From Clostridium gelidum (GTDB lineage: Bacteria; Bacillota; Clostridia; Clostridiales; Clostridiaceae), in assembly GCF_019977655.1 (NCBI RefSeq), contig NZ_AP024849.1:4621001-4685000 (forward strand): DNA of 64,000 nucleotides, given 5' to 3'. The stretch's first letter is position 1. Each line of letters starts with the position of its first letter. The position numbers were made by a program, and so were the translations under genes. Of the stretch, positions 35,759 to 45,464 are shown one piece after another. Under the pieces are notes generated by a model that saw only the letters and a program-made list of their open reading frames with translations, was not told the DNA's origin and did not search any database.

Positions 35759-36784
35759 CTAATATCCTAATTCTTTTTTCTTCTTTAAAAAGTCGTCATA
35801 ATTATTAGTAAAATAATGAGAACTATCTTCTTGCAAAATATAATATAAATAATCAGTTTTTGCGGGACTTAATGCAGCTTTAATACAATCAATTCCCGGA
35901 TTTGCTATAGGACCTACCGGTAGTCCTTTATACTTATAAACATTATATGGTGAATCTATTTCTAAATGCTTATTTAATACTACATCTACATGATATCCTA
36001 AAGAATAAATTACTGCAGCATCTAATTGAAGTTTCATATCCTTTTCTAATCTATTATAAATCACTGATGAAATTAATGGTCTGTCTTTTTCAACTCTTGC
36101 TTCTTTTTCTATCAAAGAAGCTATATTTATTATCTTTTCCACATCTTCATCTTTTATATCAACTTCAGTTTCATCTTTTACTTGTTTTAGCATCTCTTCA
36201 AACCTAGTTAACATAAGTTTAATTATAGAATTTGCATCTAAGTTTTTTCCTATCAAATATGTATCTGGATATAAAAAGCCTTCTAAATTATATCTTTTTT
36301 TATTATTAGCTTTAATGAATTTAGGCAATTCATAATTTTTAACTGCTTTTAAGAATTCATCTTTAGAGCAAATCTCTTTTTCTTCTAAATTGCTTGCAAT
36401 ATCTTCTATGGAATATCCTTCCGGAATTGTTAATTTCACCAAATCTTTATCATCAGCTGCGTCTTCAAGCGAATTTATCAAATTTACTAGTGTTGTGTTA
36501 GTATCTATTTCATATATACCTTCTCTTAATTTTATGTTTTTTTTATCTATAGCTAATTTTACTTTAATCAAAAGTTTATTGGATAATCTATCTTCTTTAT
36601 CTAATTTATTTAATATATCATAAAATCCTTCACCTTGTTTTACTTCAATTAAAATCGTATTCTCACTAGATTTTAATGGTTTTTCTATAACTTTATTATA
36701 AGAATTAACAAAAATTAACACTATAACAAATATAAGAAATACAGATAACAATATTAATTTTCTAAAGGGTTTATATTTCTTCAT
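35759..36784 (-). CDS. mltG: endolytic murein transglycosylase MltG
   Basis: A 341-residue lytic transglycosylase that cuts nascent glycan strands next to PBPs. One N-terminal membrane segment (about residues 9-27), a LysM-like region and the YceG domain; the catalytic Glu lies in SLIEKEARVEKD (about residue 225) and the downstream IYNRLEKDMKLQLDAAVIYSLG block is conserved. It is the gene upstream of trmR-like/U32 in many Firmicutes, separated here by a family 1 element. Confidence 0.94.
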   Translation of the reverse strand: MKKYKPFRKLILLSVFLIFVIVLIFVNSYNKVIEKPLKSSENTILIEVKQGEGFYDILNKLDKEDRLSNKLLIKVKLAIDKKNIKLREGIYEIDTNTTLVNLINSLEDAADDKDLVKLTIPEGYSIEDIASNLEEKEICSKDEFLKAVKNYELPKFIKANNKKRYNLEGFLYPDTYLIGKNLDANSIIKLMLTRFEEMLKQVKDETEVDIKDEDVEKIINIASLIEKEARVEKDRPLISSVIYNRLEKDMKLQLDAAVIYSLGYHVDVVLNKHLEIDSPYNVYKYKGLPVGPIANPGIDCIKAALSPAKTDYLYYILQEDSSHYFTNNYDDFLKKKKELGY

Positions 36785-36800
36785 AAACTTTCTCCTAGAT

Positions 36801-36847
36801 ATAATTAAAAGTAAATAATCTAATAAAGACTATTTACTTTTAATTAT
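36801..36847 (-). terminator. 17-bp inverted repeat before mltG, probable typA terminator
   Basis: A perfect 17-bp stem (36801-36817 with 36831-36847) with a 13-nt loop, between the typA stop and the mltG start. It is very AT-rich with no clean T-tract; it could also affect mltG initiation, since it ends 17 nt before the start codon. Confidence 0.55.
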
Positions 36848-36858
36848 ATTTATTTTGT

Positions 36859-36941
36859 TTAAGGCACATAAAAGAAATTTATCCACACAGTATGATGTAA
36901 AATATACACTCATACTTGTTTGTTATTTTTTGAATGTGCCA
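36859..36941 (+). repeat. family 2 element, short deletion form
   Basis: The left end TTAAGGCACATAAAAGAAA and right end TTGTTATTTTTTGAATGTGCC match the two ends of the 62755-62960 element in the same orientation, with the middle replaced by about 40 bp. It lies between typA and mltG. Confidence 0.65.
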
Positions 36942-36966
36942 CATATTTAAAATATTTTTAACAAAA

Positions 36967-38793
36967 TTATTTTTTACTTCTGCTACTTGTTCTTCTTCTT
37001 TCAGAACTATCTAAAATTCTTTTTCTCATTCTTATGTTTTTTGGTGTAACTTCTACTAATTCATCACCATTTATGAATTCTAAACATTGTTCAAGAGACA
37101 TTTCAAGTGGTGGAGTTAATTTTAATGCATCATCAGCACCTGATGATCTTGTATTAGTAAGTTTCTTCATTTTACATACATTAATTTCAAGATCATCTGC
37201 TCTTGCAGAAACACCAACAACCATACCACCATATACTGGAACACCAGCTCCTATGAATAATTGACCTCTTTCTTGAGCACTATATAATCCATATGCTATT
37301 GAATCTCCAGTTTCAAATGAAACTATTGATCCTCTACTTCTACCAGGAATTTCTCCTTTATATTTTTCATATGAATGGAATACGTGATTCATAATTCCAT
37401 TACCCTTTGTATCAGTCATTAATTCACTTCTAAATCCAATAAGACCTCTAGCTGGAACTGTGAATTCTAATCTTGTATATCCATTTACTGCTGATGTCAT
37501 ATTAACCATTTCAGCTTTTCTAGGCCCTAATTTTTCCATAACAGGTCCCATAAATTCTTCTGGAACATCAATTGTTAAGTACTCCATTGGCTCTTCCTTG
37601 TGGCCATTATGTTCTCTAAATATAACATTTGCTTTTGAAACTTGGAATTCATATCCTTCTCTTCTCATTGTTTCAATTAAAACTGAAAGATGAAGTTCTC
37701 CTCTTCCTGAAACTTCAAAACAATCTGGAGTAAGTTCATTTACTCTTAAACTTACATTTGTTTCAAGTTCTTTCATTAATCTATCTCTTAAATGTCTTGA
37801 TGTTACAAAGTCACCTTCTTGACCTGCAAATGGTGAATCATTAACCATGAAGTTCATGTTTAATGTTGGTTCATCTATTTCTAAAAATGGTAATGCTTCT
37901 GGCGATGAAGAATCTGCTATAGTATCACCAATATTAGCATCAAGAACACCACTTACTGCAACTATATCTCCCATTGAAGCTTCTTCTGCTTCTTCTCTTT
38001 TTAATCCCTTGTATGTAAATATGCTAGTTATTTTGAAATTACCATTTGATCCATCATTCTTTAATAAAGTAACAGTTTGATTTCTCTTTACTGTACCTCT
38101 GTGTATTTTACCAATTGCAATTTTCCCAACAAATGCATTTGTATCTAATGTACTAACAAGCATTTGAAGTGGTTCATCCGCATAACCTTCTGGTGGTGCA
38201 ACATATTTTACTATTGTGTCAAATATAGGAGTCATATCGCTATTTTCATCATCTACATTATGTTTTGCATAACCTTCTCTAGCTGATGCATAAATAATTT
38301 GGAAATCTAATTGTTCATCATTTGCTCCTAGTTCTACAAATAGGTCAAATACTTCATCAATAACATCTGTTGGTCTAGCATTTGGTTTATCTATTTTGTT
38401 AATTATAACTATTGGTTTTAAACCTAGTTCTAATGATTTCTTTAAAACGAATTTAGTTTGTGGCATTGGTCCTTCATATGAGTCAACAACAAGCAAAACT
38501 GAGTCAACCATCTTAAGTACACGTTCAACTTCTCCGCCAAAATCTGCATGTCCTGGTGTATCTACTATATTTATTTTTATATCATTATAAATTACTGCAG
38601 TATTTTTCGAAAGAATTGTAATTCCTCTTTCTTTTTCTAAGTCATTAGAATCCATTACTCTTTCTTCTACTTTTTCATTAGCTCTAAATGTATGACTTTG
38701 TCTAAGTAATGCATCTACTAAAGTTGTCTTACCATGGTCAACGTGGGCTATGATAGCAATATTTCTTATGTCTTCTCTTTTAATTAATTCCAT
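36967..38793 (-). CDS. typA: ribosome-associated GTPase TypA/BipA
   Basis: A 608-residue translational GTPase related to EF-G; it helps 50S assembly, especially in the cold. G1 is AHVDHGKTT (about residue 12), G3 DTPGHADF, G4 NKID, followed by beta-barrel, domain III/V and a TypA-specific C-terminal domain ending in a Ser/Arg/Lys-rich tail. I start at ATG 38793 (MELIKREDI), 7 nt after GGAGGA. The mRNA has a leader of about 205 nt from the promoter at 39006-39034. Confidence 0.95.
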   Translation of the reverse strand: MELIKREDIRNIAIIAHVDHGKTTLVDALLRQSHTFRANEKVEERVMDSNDLEKERGITILSKNTAVIYNDIKINIVDTPGHADFGGEVERVLKMVDSVLLVVDSYEGPMPQTKFVLKKSLELGLKPIVIINKIDKPNARPTDVIDEVFDLFVELGANDEQLDFQIIYASAREGYAKHNVDDENSDMTPIFDTIVKYVAPPEGYADEPLQMLVSTLDTNAFVGKIAIGKIHRGTVKRNQTVTLLKNDGSNGNFKITSIFTYKGLKREEAEEASMGDIVAVSGVLDANIGDTIADSSSPEALPFLEIDEPTLNMNFMVNDSPFAGQEGDFVTSRHLRDRLMKELETNVSLRVNELTPDCFEVSGRGELHLSVLIETMRREGYEFQVSKANVIFREHNGHKEEPMEYLTIDVPEEFMGPVMEKLGPRKAEMVNMTSAVNGYTRLEFTVPARGLIGFRSELMTDTKGNGIMNHVFHSYEKYKGEIPGRSRGSIVSFETGDSIAYGLYSAQERGQLFIGAGVPVYGGMVVGVSARADDLEINVCKMKKLTNTRSSGADDALKLTPPLEMSLEQCLEFINGDELVEVTPKNIRMRKRILDSSERRRTSSRSKK

Positions 38794-38839
38794 TTTTTTA
38801 TTCCTCCAAACAGCATTAAACTGCAAATTTTTCTTTTTA

Positions 38840-38998
38840 TCTGATGCCTAGCCGTTCTAACAGTCTCATATCTTTAAACTATGTAGCTAAGAACGTCACG
38901 GCCCTAGATAAGTTCAACTAAATTCAACTGGAGTAAAAAACTCCACCTAAAAAGTTTCACTTTATTAGTTTGTCTCTAGTTATGTAATAAATAAGTAA
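38840..38998 (-). ncRNA. candidate structured 5' leader of typA
   Basis: From the predicted start near 38998 the leader holds a GGAGT/ACTCC hairpin, then an outer stem TTATCT/AGATAA that encloses GCC and GTTCT pairing with AGAAC-GGC across a five-nt bulge (GTGAC), and an inner CATA/TATG stem. It matches no riboswitch class I know. This is the main content of the 495-bp gap before typA; I cannot show covariation from one copy. Confidence 0.4.
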
Positions 38999-39005
38999 AA
39001 ATTTA

Positions 39006-39034
39006 AGTATAAATTGTAAATAATTTCTTATCAA
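39006..39034 (-). promoter_or_regulatory. promoter of typA
   Basis: TTGATA (39029-39034), 17-nt spacer and TATACT (39006-39011) on the minus strand, predicting a start near 38998. Confidence 0.65.
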
Positions 39035-39131
39035 ATCCTATATTTAGAAAATCCTGTTTCTCATTAAATATAAACTTAGTTAAATCTACTTATATGTCAA
39101 TGTAAACCTATAACTGTTTTTTTCCAAAAGA

Positions 39132-39158
39132 AAATTGGATACTTAACGCATCCAATTT
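39132..39158 (-). terminator. terminator after RNase J gene
   Basis: A perfect 9-bp stem (39132-39140 with 39150-39158, AAATTGGAT) followed by TTCTTTTGG on the minus strand; about 130 nt past the RNase J stop. Confidence 0.65.
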
Positions 39159-39287
39159 CCTACACAACTATTGTTAATTTTACTCTTTTCATCAAAAAAA
39201 GTCAACCCTATTATAAATATTTATAAAATTTATAATTTTAAAAATAATTAGCTTTCATATTTAGCCATTTATCTTTCTTTAGATATT

Positions 39288-40955
39288 TTAAAATTCCATA
39301 ATTATTGGTAATATCATAGGTTTTCTCTTAGTCTTTTCATAAAGGAATTCTCTAAGTTCATCCCTCATTTTAGACTTTAATGTTGCCCAATCAGTGATTT
39401 GTCTTTCTTCACAATCTCTAAGCACTGACTTTACAATTTCTCTTGCTTCATCCATAAGTCCTTCTGATTCTCTTACATATACGAATCCTCTCGAAATTAT
39501 ATCTGGTCCAGATACAACTTTACCACTTTGTTTCTCAATTGTAACTACAATTGTTAAAATACCATCTTGTGAAAGATGTTTTCTATCTCTTAAGACAATA
39601 TTTCCAACATCTCCAACTCCAAGTCCATCAACAAAGACTTGCCCTGAAATAACAGTACCATTTTTTTTAATATAATTCCTTGCAACTTCAATTATATCGC
39701 CATTCTCAGGTATCAATAAGTTTTTCTCTGGAAGTCCAAGTTCCATTGCTAATTCTCCATGTTGTTTCAAATGTCTATACTCTCCATGAACTGGAATGAA
39801 AAATCTTGGCTTAACTAATGAGTGCATTAATTTCAGTTCTTCTTGGCAAGCATGACCTGATACATGAATCTTTTCTTGAGAATCATATATTACCTCTGCA
39901 CCTTTTTTAAACAATAGATTTACAACCTTTGAAACTAATTTTTCATTTCCAGGTATTGGTGTTGCTGAAATAATAACTGTATCTCCTGGTACTACATTAA
40001 TTTTCCTATGTTCTGAAGCAGCCATTCTTGCAAGTGCAGACATTGGCTCTCCTTGGCTACCAGTTGTTATTATTACAACTTTATCATTGGGATATTTTGA
40101 AATTTGATCTACTGGTATAAGTACATCTGTTCCAATTGTAAGGTATCCAAGTTCTACTGCTACTTGAACAATATTCTCCATACTTCTTCCAGACACCGCG
40201 ACCTTTTTTTCATAAGCCTCTGCTGCTGTAATAATTTGTTGAATTCTATGAACATTAGATGCAAATGTAGCAACTAGTATTCTACCTTTTGCTTTATTAA
40301 ATAGCCTTAAAAAAGTTTCCCCTACAACTCTTTCTGTCATGGTATACCCTGGCCTTTCAACATTTGTTGAATCAGCCATCATTACCAAAACACCTTTTCT
40401 TCCGAGTTCTGCTAATCTCCCAAAATCCATCATTTCTCCATCGATTGGTGTATAATCAACTTTAAAATCTCCTGTATGAAGTATTACTCCAAGTGGTGTA
40501 TGAATCGCAATTGCAACTGAATCTGCAATTGAATGATTCACTTTTATGAATTCTACTGAAACGCTGTCTAATTTAATTATATCTTTTGGCTTAACTCTTA
40601 CTAATTCTGTTGAAGCAAGCAGTCCGTGTTCTTTTAGTTTTGTCTCAACTATACCAAGAGTAAGCTTAGTGCCATAAACTGGAACATTCAATTGTTTTAA
40701 TACATATGGTAATGCTCCTATATGGTCTTCATGTCCATGAGTTAAAAATATTCCTTTAATCTTGTCTAAATTCTTAAGTAGATATGAAACATCAGGTATT
40801 ACAATATCTATTCCAAACATATCGTCATCTGGGAATTTCAATCCACAATCTATTATTATAATATCATCCTTATATTCAATAGCTGTTATGTTTTTCCCAA
40901 TTTCGTTTATGCCGCCAAGAGGAATTATCTTTATCTTCGCTCTTTCATTTTTCAT
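39288..40955 (-). CDS. rnj: ribonuclease J
   Basis: A 555-residue metallo-beta-lactamase/beta-CASP nuclease with both endonuclease and 5'-3' exonuclease activity, central to mRNA decay and rRNA maturation. The zinc motif THGHEDHIGA (about residue 73), motif B/C regions VSGHACQEEL, PVHGEYRHL and the C-terminal RNase J domain are all present. The usual length for the family. Ends in an intrinsic terminator. Confidence 0.95.
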   Translation of the reverse strand: MKNERAKIKIIPLGGINEIGKNITAIEYKDDIIIIDCGLKFPDDDMFGIDIVIPDVSYLLKNLDKIKGIFLTHGHEDHIGALPYVLKQLNVPVYGTKLTLGIVETKLKEHGLLASTELVRVKPKDIIKLDSVSVEFIKVNHSIADSVAIAIHTPLGVILHTGDFKVDYTPIDGEMMDFGRLAELGRKGVLVMMADSTNVERPGYTMTERVVGETFLRLFNKAKGRILVATFASNVHRIQQIITAAEAYEKKVAVSGRSMENIVQVAVELGYLTIGTDVLIPVDQISKYPNDKVVIITTGSQGEPMSALARMAASEHRKINVVPGDTVIISATPIPGNEKLVSKVVNLLFKKGAEVIYDSQEKIHVSGHACQEELKLMHSLVKPRFFIPVHGEYRHLKQHGELAMELGLPEKNLLIPENGDIIEVARNYIKKNGTVISGQVFVDGLGVGDVGNIVLRDRKHLSQDGILTIVVTIEKQSGKVVSGPDIISRGFVYVRESEGLMDEAREIVKSVLRDCEERQITDWATLKSKMRDELREFLYEKTKRKPMILPIIMEF

Positions 40956-41016
40956 ATTTCCCCTCCTTTTCCTATATTATTTATAAACAAAGGTTACTTT
41001 TTAATCAAAAGTCCTT

Positions 41017-41481
41017 CTATTCATCATTAAGCTTTTTTTGACATTCATCACATAATCCATAAAATTTTACACTATGATCTAGAATTTTGAATTTATATTG
41101 TTTATCAATACTTGCTTCAAGTTCTTCTAACAAATCATCTTGAACTTCTAAAACTTTATGACAAGTATTACAAATAAGATGATGATGCCTGTGTGTTTCA
41201 TTTGAATGTACAATTTCATATCTACTGCATCCATCATTTAAATCTAATCTAGATATAACACCTAGTTCTTCTAACAAAAGAATAGTTCTATACACTGTTG
41301 CCAAACCAATTTCCGGACAACTTTTTTTCACTTTATCATATATTTCTTCTGCTGTTAAATGGTTACCTTCATTATCAATAATTGTATCAACAATAGATCT
41401 TCTTTGTGGTGTTAATTTATAACCCTTCTTTTTTAAATCTTCTTTCAAGGCATTCATATCAATTAAATTTGATACATCCAT
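41017..41481 (-). CDS. Fur/PerR family metal-dependent repressor
   Basis: A 154-residue ferric-uptake-family regulator: an N-terminal winged helix (KLTPQRRSIVDTII to about residue 80), a HHHLICNTC metal-binding hinge and a C-terminal CDECQKK zinc site, giving the two CxxC pairs of the structural zinc. The family covers Fur (iron), PerR (peroxide) and Zur; the sequence alone does not decide, though the HRHHHLIC type is common in Fur. It lies between RNase J and a DUF1292 gene, probably in one transcript with the latter. Confidence 0.9.
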   Translation of the reverse strand: MDVSNLIDMNALKEDLKKKGYKLTPQRRSIVDTIIDNEGNHLTAEEIYDKVKKSCPEIGLATVYRTILLLEELGVISRLDLNDGCSRYEIVHSNETHRHHHLICNTCHKVLEVQDDLLEELEASIDKQYKFKILDHSVKFYGLCDECQKKLNDE

Positions 41482-41563
41482 ACATAATACCCCACTCTTC
41501 TCATTAAATTTACGTTAAAACTAATTAATTTTCACGTACTAATTAAGACACTTAATTTAAATA

Positions 41564-41842
41564 CTATTCTATCTCTAAACCATCTTCATTCATGAGTGTG
41601 TCATAAGTTTCTAATACCATTTCAAATTCTTCATCTTCATCTTCTAGAGCTATAAACACTTCACTACCATCTTCATCTTTGAAAATTTTAAAAGCATATG
41701 CATCCTCACTATCTTCAAATGCTGGCGCTGCAATTATATACTGTCCCTTTAATTTTTCTATTTCAAAGTATATAATAACCTCAAATTTAACATCATTTCC
41801 GTCTTGATCTGGTATATATACATATTTTGCGTCTTTATCCAT
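41564..41842 (-). CDS. DUF1292 family protein
   Basis: A 92-residue very acidic protein of the DUF1292 (YrzB) family. It shows the family start (VYIPDQDGNDVKFEVIIYFEI) and a central ILDEDG-like DEDGSEVFIALEDE. The function is unknown. It belongs to a conserved Firmicute cluster ireB-ruvX-DUF1292, as here. Confidence 0.88.
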   Translation of the reverse strand: MDKDAKYVYIPDQDGNDVKFEVIIYFEIEKLKGQYIIAAPAFEDSEDAYAFKIFKDEDGSEVFIALEDEDEEFEMVLETYDTLMNEDGLEIE

Positions 41843-41936
41843 AAATATATCTCTTCTCCTTTATATTTTTTTATTATTAACAAAAGTATATTTTTTCTAT
41901 AAATATATTTTTTCAAATTTCAAACAATTACATTTA

Positions 41937-42356
41937 TTATCTTGAAATCAAATCTAAATAACCTTGCAGTATATAAGTTGATGCTACTTTATCTACTATC
42001 TTTTTCCTTTTACTTCTTGACAAATCTGCTTCAATCATTGCTTTATGAGCTGCAACAGTAGTTAAACGTTCATCCCAAAATTTTATTTCAACTTTAAGTT
42101 CTTCTTCAATGAGCTTACCAAAAGCCATTGTAATTTCTCCAGATGGTCCTATTGTTCCATTCATATTCTTTGGAAGTCCAATTACTATAACTTTTACATC
42201 ATATTCATCACAAAACTTCTTTATTTCTTGTATATCTTGTTCTTTTTTAGTTCTTCTTATTGTAGTCAAACCTTGAGCTGTGAACCCTAATGGATCACTT
42301 ATTGCAACTCCGATAGTCTTTGAACCTACATCTAATCCTAATATTCTTATTAACAA
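41937..42356 (-). CDS. ruvX: putative pre-16S rRNA nuclease / Holliday junction resolvase-like YqgF
   Basis: A 139-residue RNase H-fold nuclease of the YqgF/RuvX family, essential for 5' maturation of 16S rRNA in E. coli. The catalytic Asp in ILGLDVGSKTIGVAIS, GLPKNMNG, and the C-terminal DERLTT...D are present. I start at TTG 42356: the upstream in-frame GTG (42365) lies inside the AAGAGG ribosome binding site. The gene starts immediately after a strong terminator hairpin (42380-42406), see findings. Confidence 0.9.
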   Translation of the reverse strand: MLIRILGLDVGSKTIGVAISDPLGFTAQGLTTIRRTKKEQDIQEIKKFCDEYDVKVIVIGLPKNMNGTIGPSGEITMAFGKLIEEELKVEIKFWDERLTTVAAHKAMIEADLSRSKRKKIVDKVASTYILQGYLDLISR

Positions 42357-42379
42357 TTTGTGCACCTCTTAAAAAATAA

Positions 42380-42406
42380 GAGTGCCCGTTAAATTAACGG
42401 GCACTC
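42380..42406 (-). terminator. strong hairpin between ireB and ruvX
   Basis: GAGTGCCCGTT pairs perfectly with AACGGGCACTC (11 bp, 5-nt loop) and is followed by TTATTTTTT on the minus strand. It starts one base after the ireB stop codon and its T-tract merges into the ruvX ribosome binding site. Confidence 0.9.
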
Positions 42407-42407
42407 T

Positions 42408-42665
42408 CTACTTTATCTCTAAATAAGACTTTATAACTTCTTCTAGTATGTCATCTCTTTCAAGTTTTCGTACTAAAGCTCTTGCTCCGTTGTAATTAGT
42501 GATGTAAGTAGGGTCTCCTGAAATCAAATATCCAACTAATTGATTTATAGGATTATATCCTTTTTGTTGTAATGAATTATAAACCTCTGTTAGTATTGTT
42601 TTGGTAAGAGCTTCTTTATTCTTACTTAAATCAAATTGCATTGTATGTTCAATATTATTACTCAT
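42408..42665 (-). CDS. ireB: IreB family regulatory phosphoprotein (UPF0297)
   Basis: An 85-residue small protein of the UPF0297/YrzL family. E. faecalis IreB is phosphorylated by the PASTA kinase IreK and limits cephalosporin resistance. The C-terminal two thirds (QQKGYNPINQLVGYLISGDPTYIT...ARALVRKLERDDILEEVIKSYL) match the family closely. Followed by a terminator and then ruvX. Confidence 0.92.
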   Translation of the reverse strand: MSNNIEHTMQFDLSKNKEALTKTILTEVYNSLQQKGYNPINQLVGYLISGDPTYITNYNGARALVRKLERDDILEEVIKSYLEIK

Positions 42666-42803
42666 AGCACCGCTGCGTAAAGCAACACACCCCCTTACTC
42701 AATATCTAAGGAAACTATCTTTTATATTAATTATTAACTTAATCTGTTAAATTTATTCACCAATCAATACTTAGATTATAACCTATATTTTATAAAAAGT
42801 ATA

Positions 42804-45443
42804 CTATTTTGCTAAAGTTTCGACTATTTTATAAGACTCATTTATTGCTTCTTGTATTTTTCCCGGTAATTTCCCACCAGCTTGAGCCATGTCTGGTCTT
42901 CCACCACCACCACCACCAAGTATAGTTGATACCTCTTTAATTAACTTCCCACAATGAGCGCCTTTAGCTACTGCGTCTTTAGTTGCCATAGCACATATAA
43001 TAACTTTTCCAGCATTTTCGCTCATAAGTAATACCATGCTATTTTCTACCTTATCTCTTACTTTTTCGCAAACATCCCTTAAAGCATCAGAATCAACATC
43101 TTTTAATTCATATGCTATTACATTAATATCCTTAATGCTTTTTGCACATGCTACTATATCATCTAATCCCATTGATGCAAATTTAGATTTTAAAGCTACT
43201 ATTTCTTTATCTTTTTCTTTTAATTCTTTAACTTGTTGTTCAAGTTTATTTAAAAGTTCTTTTTCTGAACATTTAAATTTACCTGTGATTTCTTTTAACA
43301 AATCTTTCTTTTCATTCACTAATTTATAAGCTTCTTTTCCAATTACAGCTTCTATTCTTCTAGTTCCTGCTGCAATACCACTCTCAGATATTATTTTAAA
43401 TAATCCTATCTTTCCAGTATTATCTATATGAGTTCCACCACATAATTCTTTAGAATATTCTCCAGCTTTTACAACTCTTACTTTATCAGAATATTTATCA
43501 TCAAATATACCTATAGCGCCACTATTTTTTGCTTCTTGAAGATCCATAACATCTGTAATAACTGGTGTTACACTAGTTATTGCTTCATTAACTAAATCTT
43601 CAACCCTTGTTATTTCTTCTTCTGTTAGCCCTTCAAAGTGAGAGAAATCAAATCTAAGTCTCTCATTACTTACATATGATCCAGCTTGATGAACATGTGA
43701 TCCAAGAACTTCAACTAATGCTCTATCTAAAAGATGCGTTGCCGTATGATTTTTCTTAATACTTTCACGTCTAGTTCTGTCTACTTCTAAAGTAACCTTA
43801 TCCCCTACTTTAAGTTCTCCAGATAAAACTTCCACAAAGTGAATTATCTTTCCCCCAATATTCTTTTTAGTATCGCAAACATTACCTTTAAAGCTATCAT
43901 TGAATATAATACCCGTGTCTCCTATTTGTCCACCCATTTCTGCATATAAAGGAGTAACATCTGTAACTACAATAGCCTTATTTCCTTCAGTTATTGTTTC
44001 TGCAAAATCGTCACCTTCAATTAATACTTTAATTTCTGCACTTAAAGTATCATTGTCATAACCATCAAAAACAGTTTCAACATCTGCAGCTATTGCATCT
44101 GAAATATTAACATCTGCTCCCATATAGTTAGAAGTCTTTCTTGCACTTCTAGCTCTATCTCTTTGAATTTTCATTTCTTCATGAAAAGCATCTTCATCTA
44201 AAGATAAACCTTCATCTTCTAATATTTCTTTTGTTAATTCCATAGGAAAACCAAAAGTATCATATAATTTAAATCCATCTGCACCTTTAAGAACTTTTTT
44301 ATTATTTTCTTTTAATTCAGCTACGAATCCATTTAATATTTCAATTCCAGAATCTAAAGTTTCTCTAAATTTATCTTCTTCTATTTTAATTACTTTTTTA
44401 ATATATTCTTTTTTTGCTTCTATTTCTGGATATGCATCCTTTGAATCTCTAATAACAATATCACATAAATTGCAAAGGAAAGCATCTTTAATACCTAATG
44501 TTTTTCCATGTCTTGCTGCTCTTCTAAGAAGTCTTCTAAGTACATATCCTCTTCCTTCGTTAGATGGCATTACATCATCTGAAATCATAAAAGTTATAGA
44601 TCTAATATGGTCAGTTATAAGTCTTAAAGAAATATCTATTTTATGAGCTTCTCCATATTTAACCTTTGCAAGATTTGAAGCTTCATTTAATATGTTTTCT
44701 AAAGTATCAATTTCAAATATACTATTTTTTTCTTGCATTATAGTTGCAAGTCTTTCAAGTCCCATTCCTGTATCAATATTAGTTGTTGCAAGCTTTTCAT
44801 AGTTACCTTTTCCATCTCCATCGAATTGTGTAAACACAAGATTCCAAAATTCAATAATCTTGTCTTCATCTGCTGCGTTTAAAAATTCTTCTGCTGTAGT
44901 TACAATTTCAGAAGTTCTATTAAAATGAATTTCTGTACAAGGACCGCAAGGACCTGCACCATGTTCCCAAAAGTTTTCTTCTTTTCCTAATCTAAATATA
45001 TGAGTTTTATCTACATCTGTAAGAGTAGTCCAATATTCATATGCTTCATCATCATCTAAATATATCGTTACATATAATTTGTCTTTGGGAAGTTCTAAAA
45101 CATCTGTTATGAATTCCCATGCCCATGGAATTATTTCCTTTTTAAAATAATCTCCAAAAGAAAAGTTTCCAAGCATTTCAAAAAATGTACCATGTCTGCT
45201 TGTAATTCCTACATTCTCAATATCACCAGTTCTCACGCACTTTTGACAAGTTGTAATTCTTTTTCTTGGTGGTTGTTGTAATCCTGTAAAATAAGGCTTC
45301 AATGGAGCCATACCAGCATTTACTAATAATAAACTCTTATCATTCTTTGGAACTAGAGAAAAACTTTCAAGTCTTAAATGTTCTTTCCCCTCAAAAAATT
45401 TCAAATATGCTTCTCTAAGGTCATTTGTTTTTGTAAATTTCAT
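42804..45443 (-). CDS. alaS: alanyl-tRNA synthetase
   Basis: A 879-residue class II synthetase with N-terminal catalytic core (motif 1 region NAGMAPLKPYF; motif 2 to 3 region RHGTFFEMLGNFSFGDYFK and GRGYVLRRLLRRAARHG), the editing domain with HTATHLL and CGGTH zinc ligands, and a C-terminal C-Ala domain (GGGGGGRPDMAQAGG). Full-length. Expression is governed by the T-box leader at 45612-45826. Confidence 0.98.
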   Translation of the reverse strand: MKFTKTNDLREAYLKFFEGKEHLRLESFSLVPKNDKSLLLVNAGMAPLKPYFTGLQQPPRKRITTCQKCVRTGDIENVGITSRHGTFFEMLGNFSFGDYFKKEIIPWAWEFITDVLELPKDKLYVTIYLDDDEAYEYWTTLTDVDKTHIFRLGKEENFWEHGAGPCGPCTEIHFNRTSEIVTTAEEFLNAADEDKIIEFWNLVFTQFDGDGKGNYEKLATTNIDTGMGLERLATIMQEKNSIFEIDTLENILNEASNLAKVKYGEAHKIDISLRLITDHIRSITFMISDDVMPSNEGRGYVLRRLLRRAARHGKTLGIKDAFLCNLCDIVIRDSKDAYPEIEAKKEYIKKVIKIEEDKFRETLDSGIEILNGFVAELKENNKKVLKGADGFKLYDTFGFPMELTKEILEDEGLSLDEDAFHEEMKIQRDRARSARKTSNYMGADVNISDAIAADVETVFDGYDNDTLSAEIKVLIEGDDFAETITEGNKAIVVTDVTPLYAEMGGQIGDTGIIFNDSFKGNVCDTKKNIGGKIIHFVEVLSGELKVGDKVTLEVDRTRRESIKKNHTATHLLDRALVEVLGSHVHQAGSYVSNERLRFDFSHFEGLTEEEITRVEDLVNEAITSVTPVITDVMDLQEAKNSGAIGIFDDKYSDKVRVVKAGEYSKELCGGTHIDNTGKIGLFKIISESGIAAGTRRIEAVIGKEAYKLVNEKKDLLKEITGKFKCSEKELLNKLEQQVKELKEKDKEIVALKSKFASMGLDDIVACAKSIKDINVIAYELKDVDSDALRDVCEKVRDKVENSMVLLMSENAGKVIICAMATKDAVAKGAHCGKLIKEVSTILGGGGGGRPDMAQAGGKLPGKIQEAINESYKIVETLAK

Positions 45444-45464
45444 AAACTATTCCTCCAATTTTTT

